Assembly (NCBI RefSeq): GCF_029215975.1
Contig: NZ_JAEMVD010000001.1
Coordinates: 124,001 to 188,000, forward strand
Length of the DNA stretch: 64,000 nt
Source of the DNA: Sulfurimonas sp. SAG-AH-194-C20
GTDB lineage: Bacteria; Campylobacterota; Campylobacteria; Campylobacterales; Sulfurimonadaceae
Direction: 5' to 3'
Shown in pieces: positions 34,929-44,401 of this stretch. Position 1 is the first letter of the stretch; each line of letters starts with the position of its first letter. The notes beneath the pieces are model-generated. The model searched no databases and had not been told where the DNA came from. It saw nothing but the letters and a program-made list of their open reading frames with translations. The translations under genes were made by a program, and so were the position numbers.

Positions 34929-36139
34929 TTTTTAAGTATAAGGGCATAAATGCAGAAGGTAAAAAGCTAAAAGACAGAGTTGAGGCACTCTCTATCACTG
35001 AGGCTAGAAGTAAGCTCAAAGCTATTGGTGTTATCTATGAGTCTTTAGAAGAAGAGAGTCCTAGCCTTTTTGAAAAGTTTGAATTTTTAACAAAATATAA
35101 AATTCCACCAAAAGAGTTGTCTGCACTCTCTCGTGAACTCTCTATGTATATCCGTTCAGGCATAAGCATTGTTGCCGCTTTAAAAGTTGTGCAATCACAC
35201 TATGAGAGTAACAAGAAGATGAAACTTTTTCTCTCTACTATAAGCACACATCTTGATGAGGGACAAAACTTCTACACCGCGTTAGAATCACAAACCATAG
35301 TAGAACTCCCACCATTTTTTAAAGAGTCTATACGGGTGAGCGAGAGTGGTGGTATTTTAGATGAAGTGCTTTTAGAGCTTTCACGTTTTTTAAAAGAACA
35401 AGATAGAATCCATAAAGAGATAAAAGGGGCTTTTGCTTATCCGAGTTTTATGATTATCATCTCTCTAGTTATGATTGCATTTATGCTTACTTTTGTTGTG
35501 CCTCAAATTACAGGTATTTTTGAGAGTATGGATCAAGAATTACCTCTTCCTACTCAGTTTGTTATAGCAGCAGGAGATTTTTTTTCTAGTAACTTTCAGC
35601 TTATGTTAGGGATTATCTTCTTAGTTGTTGTTGTGTTTGTTACATTGAAGAAAAAAGTATATGCTTTTGCCTATGGTGTTGATAAGTTTATGCTCTCCCT
35701 ACCGCTTTTTGGGAGTATCGCTATGAAAAGTGAGTTGGCTCGTTTTGCCTACATTGCTTCACTACTTACCCGCTCAGGTGTTCCTTTTGTTCAGACCATA
35801 AACCTCTCTGCAAACATCTTAAATAACCGTGTTATAAAAGAAATCTTTATCCGTGCGAGTAAAAAAGTTGTTGAGGGAAAACTTCTGTCTGCTGCACTAA
35901 ATGAATCACAAAAGGTCATAGATATTGTATTTATTCAGTCTATCGCTTTAGGAGAGGAAACCTCAGAGCTAGAGAATATTTTAACACATACTTCTGAACT
36001 TTATTTTGAAGAAAACCGAGATAAAATCGCTCTTTTACTGACACTCCTAGAACCAGTACTTATGCTTTTTGTTGGTGGAAGTATAGGTTTTATCGTTGCA
36101 GCAATGCTATTACCTATCTTTTCTATGAGTATCTCTTAG
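34925..36139 (+). CDS. gspF: GspF, inner-membrane platform protein
   Basis: The protein has 404 residues with two T2SSF domains (about 65-190 and 265-390), each followed by membrane segments: one near 170-190, one near 220-240, and one at the C-terminus. The S-R-E-L-S-x-x-I-R-S-G-I and A-Y-x-A-S-L-L-T-R-S-G-V-P segments are typical. It anchors the GspE ATPase to the inner membrane. The start overlaps the upstream stop by four bases. Confidence 0.93.
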   Translation: MIFKYKGINAEGKKLKDRVEALSITEARSKLKAIGVIYESLEEESPSLFEKFEFLTKYKIPPKELSALSRELSMYIRSGISIVAALKVVQSHYESNKKMKLFLSTISTHLDEGQNFYTALESQTIVELPPFFKESIRVSESGGILDEVLLELSRFLKEQDRIHKEIKGAFAYPSFMIIISLVMIAFMLTFVVPQITGIFESMDQELPLPTQFVIAAGDFFSSNFQLMLGIIFLVVVVFVTLKKKVYAFAYGVDKFMLSLPLFGSIAMKSELARFAYIASLLTRSGVPFVQTINLSANILNNRVIKEIFIRASKKVVEGKLLSAALNESQKVIDIVFIQSIALGEETSELENILTHTSELYFEENRDKIALLLTLLEPVLMLFVGGSIGFIVAAMLLPIFSMSIS

Positions 36140-37039
36140 ATGAAACACAACCGTAGTGCCATAGCCCTTCTTATAACCTTGATGTTTGTCATAGTTATAA
36201 CAGTGGCGATAGCTTACGGTTTAAAGCAGGTAAATGATGCAACAAAGATCGTAAAAGAGGAAAACTTTCTCTATCAAAAGAGTATTATCGTTGAAGATAT
36301 ACTTAACATTTTAAAAAACTCTCCGGAGCTTCAAGCCTCAGTTGAAAATAACTCTAGTGCTAATTTTTTTCGGCTTTTGTCACAGGCCTCTTTTATCCCT
36401 TTTGAGTATGAGGGTATAGAGATTTTTCTAAGTATGAAGAGTGCAAGAGCAAAGTTTAATCCAGCGATGTTAGATGAGCCAAAAGTAACCCTTTTGAGAC
36501 AGTACTTATCTAACCATAATGTTAACTCGCAGTATGTAGATATTTTGCTAGATAACATTAGAGGGATTAAAGAAGATAATAGTTATAATAGCAACATATT
36601 TGATGAAAATCCCTATCTTTTTAGAGACTATATCGCCTCTACTAAACATTTAGAGATAATAAACGATTATTACACCAAAGAGTATAACGATAATTCGCTC
36701 GAAGACATAGACTTTAATGCTTTGTTTTATTACGGAAGTAATACAAACATAAGTATTGATATAAACTATGCAACTCCTGAAGTATGGGAGTTTATGCTTA
36801 ACTGTTCGAGAAATAGAGCAGAGTTTTTAAGTGCAGGAGGTGGCTACTATACTTCTTTTGAAGACTTAAATCTAAATGATGATGAGAAAGAGATTTTAAC
36901 TAAAAATTTTAAAAGTAGTTTTTTTGAACCGATAATAGAAATAAATTTAGAGATAACACTAAATGGACAACACTCAAAAATGAGTTTTGAGTATGATATA
37001 AAAAAGAAAAAGGGGTCTAACTTTGCTTACGAAATTTAA
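36140..37039 (+). CDS. gspK: GspK-like minor pseudopilin
   Basis: The protein has 299 residues. The N-terminus reads N-R-S-A/I-A-L-L-I-T-L-M-F-V-I-V, a prepilin-like helix without Glu+5, which is the hallmark of GspK tip pseudopilins. The large C-terminal domain fits GspK length, with an N-P-x-x-L-D-E segment after the first alpha region and a saposin-like helical part near 110-240. It starts at the base after the gspF stop. Confidence 0.75.
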   Translation: MKHNRSAIALLITLMFVIVITVAIAYGLKQVNDATKIVKEENFLYQKSIIVEDILNILKNSPELQASVENNSSANFFRLLSQASFIPFEYEGIEIFLSMKSARAKFNPAMLDEPKVTLLRQYLSNHNVNSQYVDILLDNIRGIKEDNSYNSNIFDENPYLFRDYIASTKHLEIINDYYTKEYNDNSLEDIDFNALFYYGSNTNISIDINYATPEVWEFMLNCSRNRAEFLSAGGGYYTSFEDLNLNDDEKEILTKNFKSSFFEPIIEINLEITLNGQHSKMSFEYDIKKKKGSNFAYEI

Positions 37040-37961
37040 ACGCAGTACTAATGCTGTCTTTTTAGACCCTAAATCAAGTGAGACTATTAGCTGTGAGAAA
37101 GGGAAAAAGCTTGATATAATTCTCTCTCCTAGACTCTATTGGGTTAAAAAGATGAAGCTACCTGTTTCAAGTGTACGCGAAGTTACAAAACTTCTTCCCT
37201 CTATCTTTGAGGATTCACTCCCTTTAGGACGCTACTCATACTATGCTTATAAAAGTGAAGATGAGTTCATACTTTTTGCTTTCGAAGATAAAAAAATCCT
37301 TGACTTGATAAGCCAAAGAGGTATCAGCAGTTCTGAAATAGGCAGCATTCGTTTTGCACAGTCTGAGTTTAACTCTTTAGAACATGGTGTGAGTATAAAC
37401 GATAAAGAGTGTATATATCTTCAAGATGGACTACTCGTTTTAGCCCCTTTGTCTTGGGTTCATGAGTCGAAAGACATAGACTTGAGTGAGTTAGAACTCT
37501 CCAAGTATACTATAAAGCTTCAACAGTTTGGGCATATTGTTGATAATAAAAGTCTTTACAAGGTTGGTGGTGTTTTAGTTGCGTTTGTAGTTATTTTATT
37601 AGTTGAGATTTTTATCACAAGTACTAAGATAGGGTCGATAGAAGAAAAGAGAGAAGCACTTTTCACAAAGTATAAACTTCAAGCAACAATGATTCAAAAT
37701 AGATCAACATATGCTAAGTACTCTAAAATATACAAAACACAGACAAAACTTAGAGAAGCAATAGCCGTGTTTTTGACATTACCTCTTAAAGCTACTCAGA
37801 AGATAACACTCCTAGAGTATAAAAACAAAAAACTCTTTGTGAGTATAAGTGGTATTAAAAAAGGAAGTGAGACAGTATTTCTTTCAAAACTTAATGCCAA
37901 AAAGCTCAAGTACAAAACATTTTTTAGTGCTAAAAGTATGAAAGTGGAACTTAGTTTATGA
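37023..37961 (+). CDS. GspL-like assembly protein
   Basis: The protein has 312 residues. A cytoplasmic actin-like half without a clear nucleotide site (1-180) is followed by one membrane helix (about 181-200) and a periplasmic ferredoxin-like part. This order is that of GspL, which links GspE to the pseudopilus. Sequence identity to GspL is weak, so the call rests mainly on layout and position. It overlaps gspK by 17 bases and starts with TTG. Confidence 0.65.
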   Translation: MLTKFKRSTNAVFLDPKSSETISCEKGKKLDIILSPRLYWVKKMKLPVSSVREVTKLLPSIFEDSLPLGRYSYYAYKSEDEFILFAFEDKKILDLISQRGISSSEIGSIRFAQSEFNSLEHGVSINDKECIYLQDGLLVLAPLSWVHESKDIDLSELELSKYTIKLQQFGHIVDNKSLYKVGGVLVAFVVILLVEIFITSTKIGSIEEKREALFTKYKLQATMIQNRSTYAKYSKIYKTQTKLREAIAVFLTLPLKATQKITLLEYKNKKLFVSISGIKKGSETVFLSKLNAKKLKYKTFFSAKSMKVELSL

Positions 37962-38365
37962 ATCAGGTGAATCCTCTACATATAGGTGGACTACTCCTTG
38001 TAATCATCATGTTTTTATTTTTTAAACTAGGTGAAGTTAAGAGTGAGTTGGGTGAAGTTAAGAGTGAGTTTCTTGTGAGTGAGGCACTAGCAGTTGACTT
38101 AAAAGCTTTAAAGTCTATTTATGTAGATAAGAAGAAGGTGAAAAATAGGATTGAGAAAATTCTTAGAACTACATCTATAAAAACAGCAGCTTTAAGCCTT
38201 AACCACAAGAAAAAGTTTATAAAAATCAGTTCAAAAAGTATGGATAGTAGAGTTTTAAATACTTTAATGGGTAAAGTTTTAAATGACTCCTTCAATATCA
38301 CTACTTTAAAGATAAAAAGACTCAACGATACCAAGGCTAGTTTAGAAATGGAAATACAATGGTAA
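37958..38365 (+). CDS. GspM-like assembly protein
   Basis: The protein has 135 residues: one N-terminal membrane helix (about 8-22), a coiled-coil-like stretch, then a small ferredoxin-like periplasmic domain. It fits GspM by order, size and topology. The coiled-coil start carries a perfect seven-residue tandem repeat, G-E-V-K-S-E-L/F (residues 25-38). It overlaps its neighbours by four and seven bases. Confidence 0.6.
   Translation: MNQVNPLHIGGLLLVIIMFLFFKLGEVKSELGEVKSEFLVSEALAVDLKALKSIYVDKKKVKNRIEKILRTTSIKTAALSLNHKKKFIKISSKSMDSRVLNTLMGKVLNDSFNITTLKIKRLNDTKASLEMEIQW
38030..38071 (+). repeat. 21-base tandem repeat in gspM-like gene
   Basis: Two 21-base units (38030-38050, 38051-38071) differ only in the last base. 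They are in frame and double the G-E-V-K-S-E heptad. Confidence 0.9.
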
Positions 38366-38892
38366 AAAAACTCTTAAAGCTTTTTGCCTATATTCTTTTT
38401 TTTATTTTTGCACTTATAGTGTTTGTTCCAAAGTCTAGTGTGTACTATCTTTTAGAAAAAAATCTAAAAAAGTTTGATGTAGTTGTCTCTAAAGAGAGCC
38501 TTAGTGAGAGTCTCTTTTCACTAGAAGCAGATAATTTAGAGGTAAGTGTAAAGGGAATTGAGGGGGGTGTTGTAGAAACAGCAAATATAACTTTTCTACT
38601 CTTTTACAATAATGTAAGCTTTAGAAATATTAAACTTTCATCTTTAGTTGAGGCTCATTTACCATCGGAGATAGATAGAATTGATGTAACTTATACTCTT
38701 TTTCATCCTTTAGTTTTAGTGCTTCATGCAAAGGGGCAGTTTGGTGAGATAAATGGAGAGTTTAATATACTAAAAAGAGATTTAAATGTTACATTAAGAC
38801 CAACAAATACAATGCTCAAAAAGTATAAACTAAGTATGAAAATATTTCAAAAATATAAAGATGGGGCTTATATATATGCAAAATCTTTCTAA
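38359..38892 (+). CDS. GspN-like membrane protein of the T2SS operon
   Basis: The protein has 177 residues: an N-terminal membrane helix (about 7-25), then a beta-rich periplasmic region. In the order L-M-N-C it takes the place of GspN, a periplasmic-facing accessory protein found in some type II systems. Direct sequence support is weak. It overlaps the gspM-like gene by seven bases and the gspC-like gene by 17. Confidence 0.5.
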   Translation: MVKKLLKLFAYILFFIFALIVFVPKSSVYYLLEKNLKKFDVVVSKESLSESLFSLEADNLEVSVKGIEGGVVETANITFLLFYNNVSFRNIKLSSLVEAHLPSEIDRIDVTYTLFHPLVLVLHAKGQFGEINGEFNILKRDLNVTLRPTNTMLKKYKLSMKIFQKYKDGAYIYAKSF

Positions 38893-39685
38893 CACAAAAT
38901 TTCTTAGAATGACAACAAAGCTTTTAATACTCCTTCTTATTGCGAAGGCAATAGCTGTTTTTATTTATTTGTATTTACCAACTGAAGGAATTCAACTTAG
39001 TTGTGCTAAGTCTTACCGATCAGTGTATCAAAGAGTAGACTTTAAAAATATGCTTAAAAGAGTAGACTTTAAAAATATGCCACAAGAGCGAAGGAGTAAC
39101 ACAATAGCATATAGTATAAATTCACTTCTTTTAAAAGGATTATACGGAAGTCGGTTTAATGGCTTTGTTATAGTAGCTAAAAAAGTATCGCCAAAAAATA
39201 CTACGATAGTAAGCATAGGGGAATATTATGCTGGATATAAATTAAAAGAGATAGCATTAAGAGAAGTAGTGTTTAGTAAATTAGAAAAAGATTTTGTGTT
39301 AAGATTAACAGATATAGAGACTTACAATAACCCAGCCCCAAGGAGTAAAGATCTTCAGCTTACAAGAACACAAAGAAGTGTGACAAAAAAAGACATTGAA
39401 AAGTATTCAAATAATCCATCAGACATTTGGAAAGACATTGCTATTTCTCCACTTAAAAAGGGTAGTAAAATAATAGGATTTCATGTGATTCGCATTAGAG
39501 AGGGCTCTAAAATGGCAGAATTAGGTCTTAAAAAAGGAGATCTTATAATTAGTGTAAATAATATAAAATTGACATCTTTTAAAGATGCACTAAGTTTTTA
39601 TAAAAAAATAGATACAATTAAAACGATATCTTTAATAGTTTTACGCAATAATCAAGAGAGGGAAATAATTTATGAGATTCATTAA
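38876..39685 (+). CDS. gspC: GspC-like protein with PDZ domain
   Basis: I place the start at the ATG at 38876, with GGGG upstream; 38861 is also open. About 269 residues: one membrane helix (about 15-35), a linker, an HR-like domain near 80-150, and a C-terminal PDZ domain (about 185-268, with G-S-K-M-A-E-L-G-L-K-K-G-D-L-I-I-S-V-N). GspC bridges the inner-membrane platform and the secretin. A nine-residue tandem repeat R-V-D-F-K-N-M-x-x lies in the linker. Confidence 0.82.
   Translation: MQNLSNTKFLRMTTKLLILLLIAKAIAVFIYLYLPTEGIQLSCAKSYRSVYQRVDFKNMLKRVDFKNMPQERRSNTIAYSINSLLLKGLYGSRFNGFVIVAKKVSPKNTTIVSIGEYYAGYKLKEIALREVVFSKLEKDFVLRLTDIETYNNPAPRSKDLQLTRTQRSVTKKDIEKYSNNPSDIWKDIAISPLKKGSKIIGFHVIRIREGSKMAELGLKKGDLIISVNNIKLTSFKDALSFYKKIDTIKTISLIVLRNNQEREIIYEIH
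39030..39083 (+). repeat. 27-base tandem repeat in gspC-like gene
   Basis: Two 27-base units share 24 identical bases (39030-39053 and 39057-39080). They encode R-V-D-F-K-N-M twice in frame. Confidence 0.9.
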
Positions 39686-41528
39686 AATAGTACTACTAAC
39701 AACACTTTTAGTTGTGATACTTCAAGCAAGAGAGCAGGTAAACATCAACTTTTCTGATTTACAGATAAATGACTTCATCAAACTTGTCTCAAAAGTTAGC
39801 CATAAAAATATACTGATAAACAATAAAATTAATGGAACGGTAAACTTCATAAGTACAACAGCTATTTATGATGATGAGCTTATTGGTATTTTAGTCTCCG
39901 TGTTAAAGTCTAAAGGTTTTACTCTTGTAAAAAATGCTTCTATCTATGAAGTAGTACGTTCCACAGAGGCTGCAAAACATAATGTGATAGTTGTAGATAA
40001 AAATAAAAAGGCATACGGTTCACTAATGGTTACTCAAGTTATACATATAAAGGGTGATAATGTGGATGTTGTAGCAGCAAAAATTCGTTATTTGATTTCT
40101 AAAACAGCAAAACTTATGACAATAAAAGAGAGTAATATTCTTTTATTAACAGATTACCCTCAAAACATTGCAACTGTTAAAAAAGTTATAAAAGATATTG
40201 GCTCAAACAATAGAACTATTGTTAAAATAATTCCTATTCACAATGCAAATGCAAAAAAACTTCAAACCAGACTTCTTGAAGTTGCAAAATCTATTTTTAA
40301 TGCAAAAATTGCTTCAAATACAGTAAAGATTATTTACGATGATAATATTAATGCATTAATAGTGGTTGGATTAGACTTAAATGTAGAAAAAATTGAGTCT
40401 TTGATAAAAGAGATGGATATAGAGTCTAATGGCAGTAATAGTGTGGAGATTTATGAACTGAAAAACTCTGATGCAACAACAGTTGCCGCATCACTTAATG
40501 AAATTATTGCAAAACAGATTTTTTCAGATCCTTCGTTAAAACCAAGTGTATCTGCGAGTGTAGAGATTAATGCTATCATTACCATCGGTAATCCACTTAT
40601 ACTTAAAGGAATAAAACTTATTATAAATGAACTTGATAAAGAAAAATATCAGGTCTATGTTCAGGCAAGAATTATAGAAATAAACAAAAGTAATGCACAA
40701 GCGATAGGGGTAAAGTATGGATTTGACGCGGGAGTGTTGACATCAGAAGGCCTATACTCATTAGCAACAAATTTTGGAGGACAAGCAATAGCTGGTCAAA
40801 TTGGTGCGGCACTGTCGACAACTGTTATCGGTTCAGGAGCTACAAATGGCTTTGCACTTGGTGCCACTCTCGACTTTCTTGAGACAAATGGAGCTGCAAA
40901 ATCTATAAGTAATCCTTCTATTCTTTGTGTAAATAATAAGGAATCATCTATTTATGTTGGAAGAACAATCTCCATCTCAACAGGAAGTGTCACAACAACA
41001 TCGGGATTAAATGGTGTTACGAGTAGTTTTAAACGTGAAGATGTTGGCCTTACTTTAAAAATAAAACCTCGAGTGTCTTCAAAAGACAAGGTAACACTTG
41101 ATGCAGAAGCAATTTTGGAAAATTTAGTTGATGATGGAAGCAATAATGCAACAGGACAGCCAGTTACTTCAAAACAAGAGGTTAAAACACAGGCTATTCT
41201 TCGTCATGGCGAGAGTATTATCATTGGAGGTCTAGTAAAAGTATATGATAGAACTTCCGTGAGTAAAGTTCCAATTTTAGGAGATATCCCTTGGCTAGGA
41301 GAGTATCTTTTTTCTTCAACAACCACAACAGTAGAACAGGATAATTTAATAGTGATGCTAACCCCATACATCATAGATAAAAGTGAAAAACTTTCTCAAC
41401 TCCAAGAGGACTTAGGATTACTCTCAAAAATTCAACAAGAATATAATATAAAAGTATTTGAGAAGCTTGAAAAGAAAGCAAAGATGAAAAACATTGCTGA
41501 AATAAAATCTAGTGAAGCAAAAAAGTAA
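39672..41528 (+). CDS. gspD: GspD secretin
   Basis: It forms the outer-membrane channel. The 618 residues start with a signal peptide (about 19 residues), then N0 (about 25-95) and N1-N3 domains, then the secretin core (about 330-580). The core includes V-P-I-L-G-D-I-P-W-L-G-x-L-F near its end, the secretin signature. A short C-terminal tail rich in Lys and Glu follows. It overlaps the gspC-like gene by 14 bases. Confidence 0.95.
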   Translation: MRFIKIVLLTTLLVVILQAREQVNINFSDLQINDFIKLVSKVSHKNILINNKINGTVNFISTTAIYDDELIGILVSVLKSKGFTLVKNASIYEVVRSTEAAKHNVIVVDKNKKAYGSLMVTQVIHIKGDNVDVVAAKIRYLISKTAKLMTIKESNILLLTDYPQNIATVKKVIKDIGSNNRTIVKIIPIHNANAKKLQTRLLEVAKSIFNAKIASNTVKIIYDDNINALIVVGLDLNVEKIESLIKEMDIESNGSNSVEIYELKNSDATTVAASLNEIIAKQIFSDPSLKPSVSASVEINAIITIGNPLILKGIKLIINELDKEKYQVYVQARIIEINKSNAQAIGVKYGFDAGVLTSEGLYSLATNFGGQAIAGQIGAALSTTVIGSGATNGFALGATLDFLETNGAAKSISNPSILCVNNKESSIYVGRTISISTGSVTTTSGLNGVTSSFKREDVGLTLKIKPRVSSKDKVTLDAEAILENLVDDGSNNATGQPVTSKQEVKTQAILRHGESIIIGGLVKVYDRTSVSKVPILGDIPWLGEYLFSSTTTTVEQDNLIVMLTPYIIDKSEKLSQLQEDLGLLSKIQQEYNIKVFEKLEKKAKMKNIAEIKSSEAKK

Positions 41529-43043
41529 ATGCTACACCAAGAGCCTCTACATAACTTAACACTTGAGATATATGAACCTCTAGAGTTAGATACTAACATC
41601 AGTGTGAAAAATGCATTACTTTTTAGTGAACTGGATGGAGTTGTTACTGCATTTACATCAGAGGAGTCTTATGCAAGTGCGAGTAACTACTATACTAAAT
41701 TAGACAAAGAGTATCCTCTTTGTCTATTAACCCAAGAATCTTACGAAAGACTTTTTAACCGTTTTTTAGAACTTAGAACTGATAAAGCCATAGAAACTAT
41801 GCAAGAAGAAGAGGGTGAAGAGAGTGAAGAAGATATCTCACTTACTGACTTTCTTCGTACTTCTAGTGACATCTTAACAAGTGAAGAGTCTGCTCCAATT
41901 ATCAAGTTTGTAAATGCTCTTTTTTATCAGGCTGTTAAAAAACGGGCTTCGGATATTCACATAGAAGTTCAAGAAAAAAAAGGTGTAGTTCGTTTTCGTG
42001 TTGATGGCATGCTTAGTAAAAATGCAGACTTAGATAAAAAAGTAGTGAGCCTTATAGTAAGTCGTATAAAAGTTATCTCAAACCTTGATATCTCTGAGAA
42101 ACGTATCCCCCAAGATGGTCGTACACAGATAAAAATAGCGGGTGAAGTACTTGATATTCGTATCTCTATTCTTCCGACTTTTTACGGTGAACGAGTTGTT
42201 ATGCGTTTACTGATGCAAAGTTCACAAATACCGCAGATAAATGAACTCGGATTTGATAATGCACTTATAGAGACGATGCAAAAATTACTCCGTTCATCTC
42301 ATGGAATTATTTTAGTAACTGGACCAACTGGTTCTGGTAAAACGACCTCTCTGCACTCTTTTTTACGCGAAATCCAAGAGCCTCATAAGAATCTCATAAC
42401 AGTTGAAGACCCTGTTGAGTATAAGAGTGATAATATCGCACAGATTCAAGTGAATGAAAAAGTAGGGCTTACTTTTGCTTCAGCACTCCGTTCTATTCTT
42501 AGACAAGATCCAGATGTCATTATGATAGGAGAGATTCGAGATGAAGAGACTGCAGCTATCTCAGTCCGTGCAGCTCTTACAGGTCACTTGGTATTCTCAA
42601 CTCTTCATACGAACTCAGCAGCTGCAACTATCTCGCGTTTAGCAGATATGAAAGTGGAACCATTTTTGATAAGTTCTTCACTTTTAGGGATTTTAGCACA
42701 GCGTTTAGTGCGAGTTATTTGCCATGAATGTAAAGAAGAAGATGGGTTGGCTGAGAACTTTGCAGAGGATTACAATATTTCTAAAGATGCAGTGATTTAT
42801 AAGTCTGTTGGTTGTAAATCTTGTAACTACTCAGGTTATTCTGGTCGTCGCTCTATTGGTGAACTGCTTGTGATGAATGATTCTATAAAAGAGTTGTTAA
42901 AGACCACTACTGATGAGCATACTATCAAAAAACACTTAGAGGCTAGTGGTCTTAAAACTATCTCTATGCAACTCTCACAAATGCTACTCAATGGAGACAC
43001 TTCGCTTGATGAAGCTATACGTATCGGTTTAGGTCATGCCTAA
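41529..43043 (+). CDS. gspE: GspE, secretion ATPase
   Basis: The protein has 504 residues. An N-terminal region is followed by the ATPase with Walker A G-P-T-G-S-G-K-T-T, Asp box, Walker B (I-M-I-G-E-I-R-D-E-E-T) and His box. A zinc-site pair follows near residues 400-440 (I-C-H-E-C and C-K-S-C). It powers pseudopilus assembly at the inner membrane. It begins directly after the gspD stop. Confidence 0.95.
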   Translation: MLHQEPLHNLTLEIYEPLELDTNISVKNALLFSELDGVVTAFTSEESYASASNYYTKLDKEYPLCLLTQESYERLFNRFLELRTDKAIETMQEEEGEESEEDISLTDFLRTSSDILTSEESAPIIKFVNALFYQAVKKRASDIHIEVQEKKGVVRFRVDGMLSKNADLDKKVVSLIVSRIKVISNLDISEKRIPQDGRTQIKIAGEVLDIRISILPTFYGERVVMRLLMQSSQIPQINELGFDNALIETMQKLLRSSHGIILVTGPTGSGKTTSLHSFLREIQEPHKNLITVEDPVEYKSDNIAQIQVNEKVGLTFASALRSILRQDPDVIMIGEIRDEETAAISVRAALTGHLVFSTLHTNSAAATISRLADMKVEPFLISSSLLGILAQRLVRVICHECKEEDGLAENFAEDYNISKDAVIYKSVGCKSCNYSGYSGRRSIGELLVMNDSIKELLKTTTDEHTIKKHLEASGLKTISMQLSQMLLNGDTSLDEAIRIGLGHA

Positions 43044-43470
43044 ACGCAGTGCTTTTACACTCATGGAAGTAATGGTAGCAGTTGTTATTGTCTCTGTGGT
43101 AATTGCAGCACTGTTGCAGATGCAAGGAAATACAAACCAGAAGTTTTTTGGTATAAAAAAGATGATGAAAACAACTCAGTACAACTCTTTTTTACTTTCC
43201 CTTTCAAATAAGTATGGTTTTGAATCATCAAAGATAGATATGAAAAGACTTGTAGATGAGTTTGAGCTAGAGAGCGATTTACGTCGGCGTTTAAAAACTA
43301 TGAAAGTAGAGATAAACTATGAAGAACTTACAACGATAGATACAAGTGAGTTTGAAGACCCTTCTGAGTCTGAGCAGAGTTCCAATTCAGGTTTAGTCTT
43401 TGAAATAGGAAAAACTACTCTTCATGCAAAAGATTTCAGCACACAACTCATACGAGTAAAAATTCAATGA
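43036..43470 (+). CDS. Minor pseudopilin, GspI-like
   Basis: The protein has 144 residues. The prepilin start reads K-R-S-A/F-T-L-M-E-V-M-V-A, with Glu+5 and Ala before the cut; the M-E-V-M-V-A block is typical of GspI. The C-terminal domain is short. It overlaps gspE by eight bases and the next gene by four. Confidence 0.78.
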   Translation: MPKRSAFTLMEVMVAVVIVSVVIAALLQMQGNTNQKFFGIKKMMKTTQYNSFLLSLSNKYGFESSKIDMKRLVDEFELESDLRRRLKTMKVEINYEELTTIDTSEFEDPSESEQSSNSGLVFEIGKTTLHAKDFSTQLIRVKIQ

Positions 43471-43982
43471 AAAAATCAGCTTTTACACTCATAGAACTTT
43501 TAATCTCTATCATTATTTTAACTATACTAATGCTTTTTTTATATAAAAGTTATGCAAACCTCAATCGTTCTAACTCTTTACTAAACGAAGAGGTAGAAAA
43601 AATATCCAAGATAGAGAAAATCAAAAAAACTCTGCTTATGGATTTTACTAGAGCTTTAAATGTGAAAGTTTTAAATCAAGATACAAAAATAGATATAACA
43701 TTTCTGCAAACTACCCACTCTTTATATAAACGGATAAATCCTTATGTTGGTTACATTGTAAAAGATAAAAAACTTTATAGAATAGAATCACTTAGACCCT
43801 TAACTGAGTTTCCTTTAGTAGCTGATAGTGAGTTTGTAGCGGAAGAGTTGGGTGAAGTGAAAATATTTCGTATTTATAAGTCGACAGATACTAAGAGCAG
43901 TTTGTATCTAGTTCATCTTCTTTTCAAAGATACAACAGAGATACTTCTAAAATTGAATCCTCTCGAGGGATTCGGCATTTAG
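43467..43982 (+). CDS. Minor pseudopilin, GspJ-like
   Basis: The protein has 171 residues. The prepilin start reads K-K-S-A/F-T-L-I-E-L-L-I-S-I-I-I-L-T, again with Ala before the cut and Glu+5. The larger beta-rich C-terminal domain and last position fit GspJ. It ends the operon. No gspO prepilin peptidase gene lies in the window. Confidence 0.75.
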   Translation: MKKSAFTLIELLISIIILTILMLFLYKSYANLNRSNSLLNEEVEKISKIEKIKKTLLMDFTRALNVKVLNQDTKIDITFLQTTHSLYKRINPYVGYIVKDKKLYRIESLRPLTEFPLVADSEFVAEELGEVKIFRIYKSTDTKSSLYLVHLLFKDTTEILLKLNPLEGFGI

Positions 43983-44002
43983 TGTCTCACTTACATGGGA
44001 TA

Positions 44003-44227
44003 TTAGTCCCTATGCTTAGAGATACCACAAGGCTGATTTGGACTTGGTGGATTATCTTTTAGGTATGTTAAATCTTCTAGTGTTTGATCGAGTACTCTTT
44101 TTTGTTGTAAAATTGGAAGCATTAGATTATCTTTTTCATTAAGGGGAATATCCCAGTTTAAAAGTATTGTTTGGACTTCATCATCAAGCTCTTTGAGGGC
44201 ATTTTTTATGTGTTGTATTGAGTTCAT
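44003..44227 (-). CDS. Small hypothetical protein
   Basis: The protein has 74 residues, acidic and helical, with no recognised motif. It lies between the T2SS operon and rpmI on the other strand. TATAAT on the minus strand ends only about six bases before the ATG and no ribosome binding site is seen, so it could be leaderless or not a gene. Confidence 0.4.
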   Translation of the reverse strand: MNSIQHIKNALKELDDEVQTILLNWDIPLNEKDNLMLPILQQKRVLDQTLEDLTYLKDNPPSPNQPCGISKHRD

Positions 44228-44262
44228 AAGTAGATTATAGCAATAATTTATAAATATTTGGG

Positions 44263-44268
44263 TATAAT
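44263..44268 (+). promoter_or_regulatory. -10 element of rpmI leader
   Basis: A perfect TATAAT lies 134 bases before rpmI, giving a leader of roughly 125 bases. No clear -35. Confidence 0.6.
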
Positions 44269-44274
44269 CCCACT

Positions 44275-44401
44275 CTCAAAGTGTGTTTGGCTTTTATCTA
44301 TCTCGTAAGAGGTTAGCTTTAGTGCCTGAGCGGTTAGCGCTTTTTTATGGACTCTGTTCATGAAAAACATACTCATGATATTTTTACCTAAAGGATTATC
44401 G
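44275..44401 (+). promoter_or_regulatory. rpmI leader with attenuator-like hairpin
   Basis: GAGCG-GTTAG-CGCTT (44328-44342) forms a short hairpin that runs straight into six Ts (44341-44346), as in a weak intrinsic terminator. The blocks TGCCTGAG (44323-44330) and TGGACT-C-TGTTCAT (44348-44361) flank it and recur before rplT. Control of this operon by L20 is known in other bacteria; here it is inferred. Confidence 0.5.

Noticed and set aside
43957-43975. Inverted repeat GAATCC...GGATTC at the end of the GspJ-like gene as a terminator
   Set aside because: It lies inside the coding region and is not followed by a T-run.
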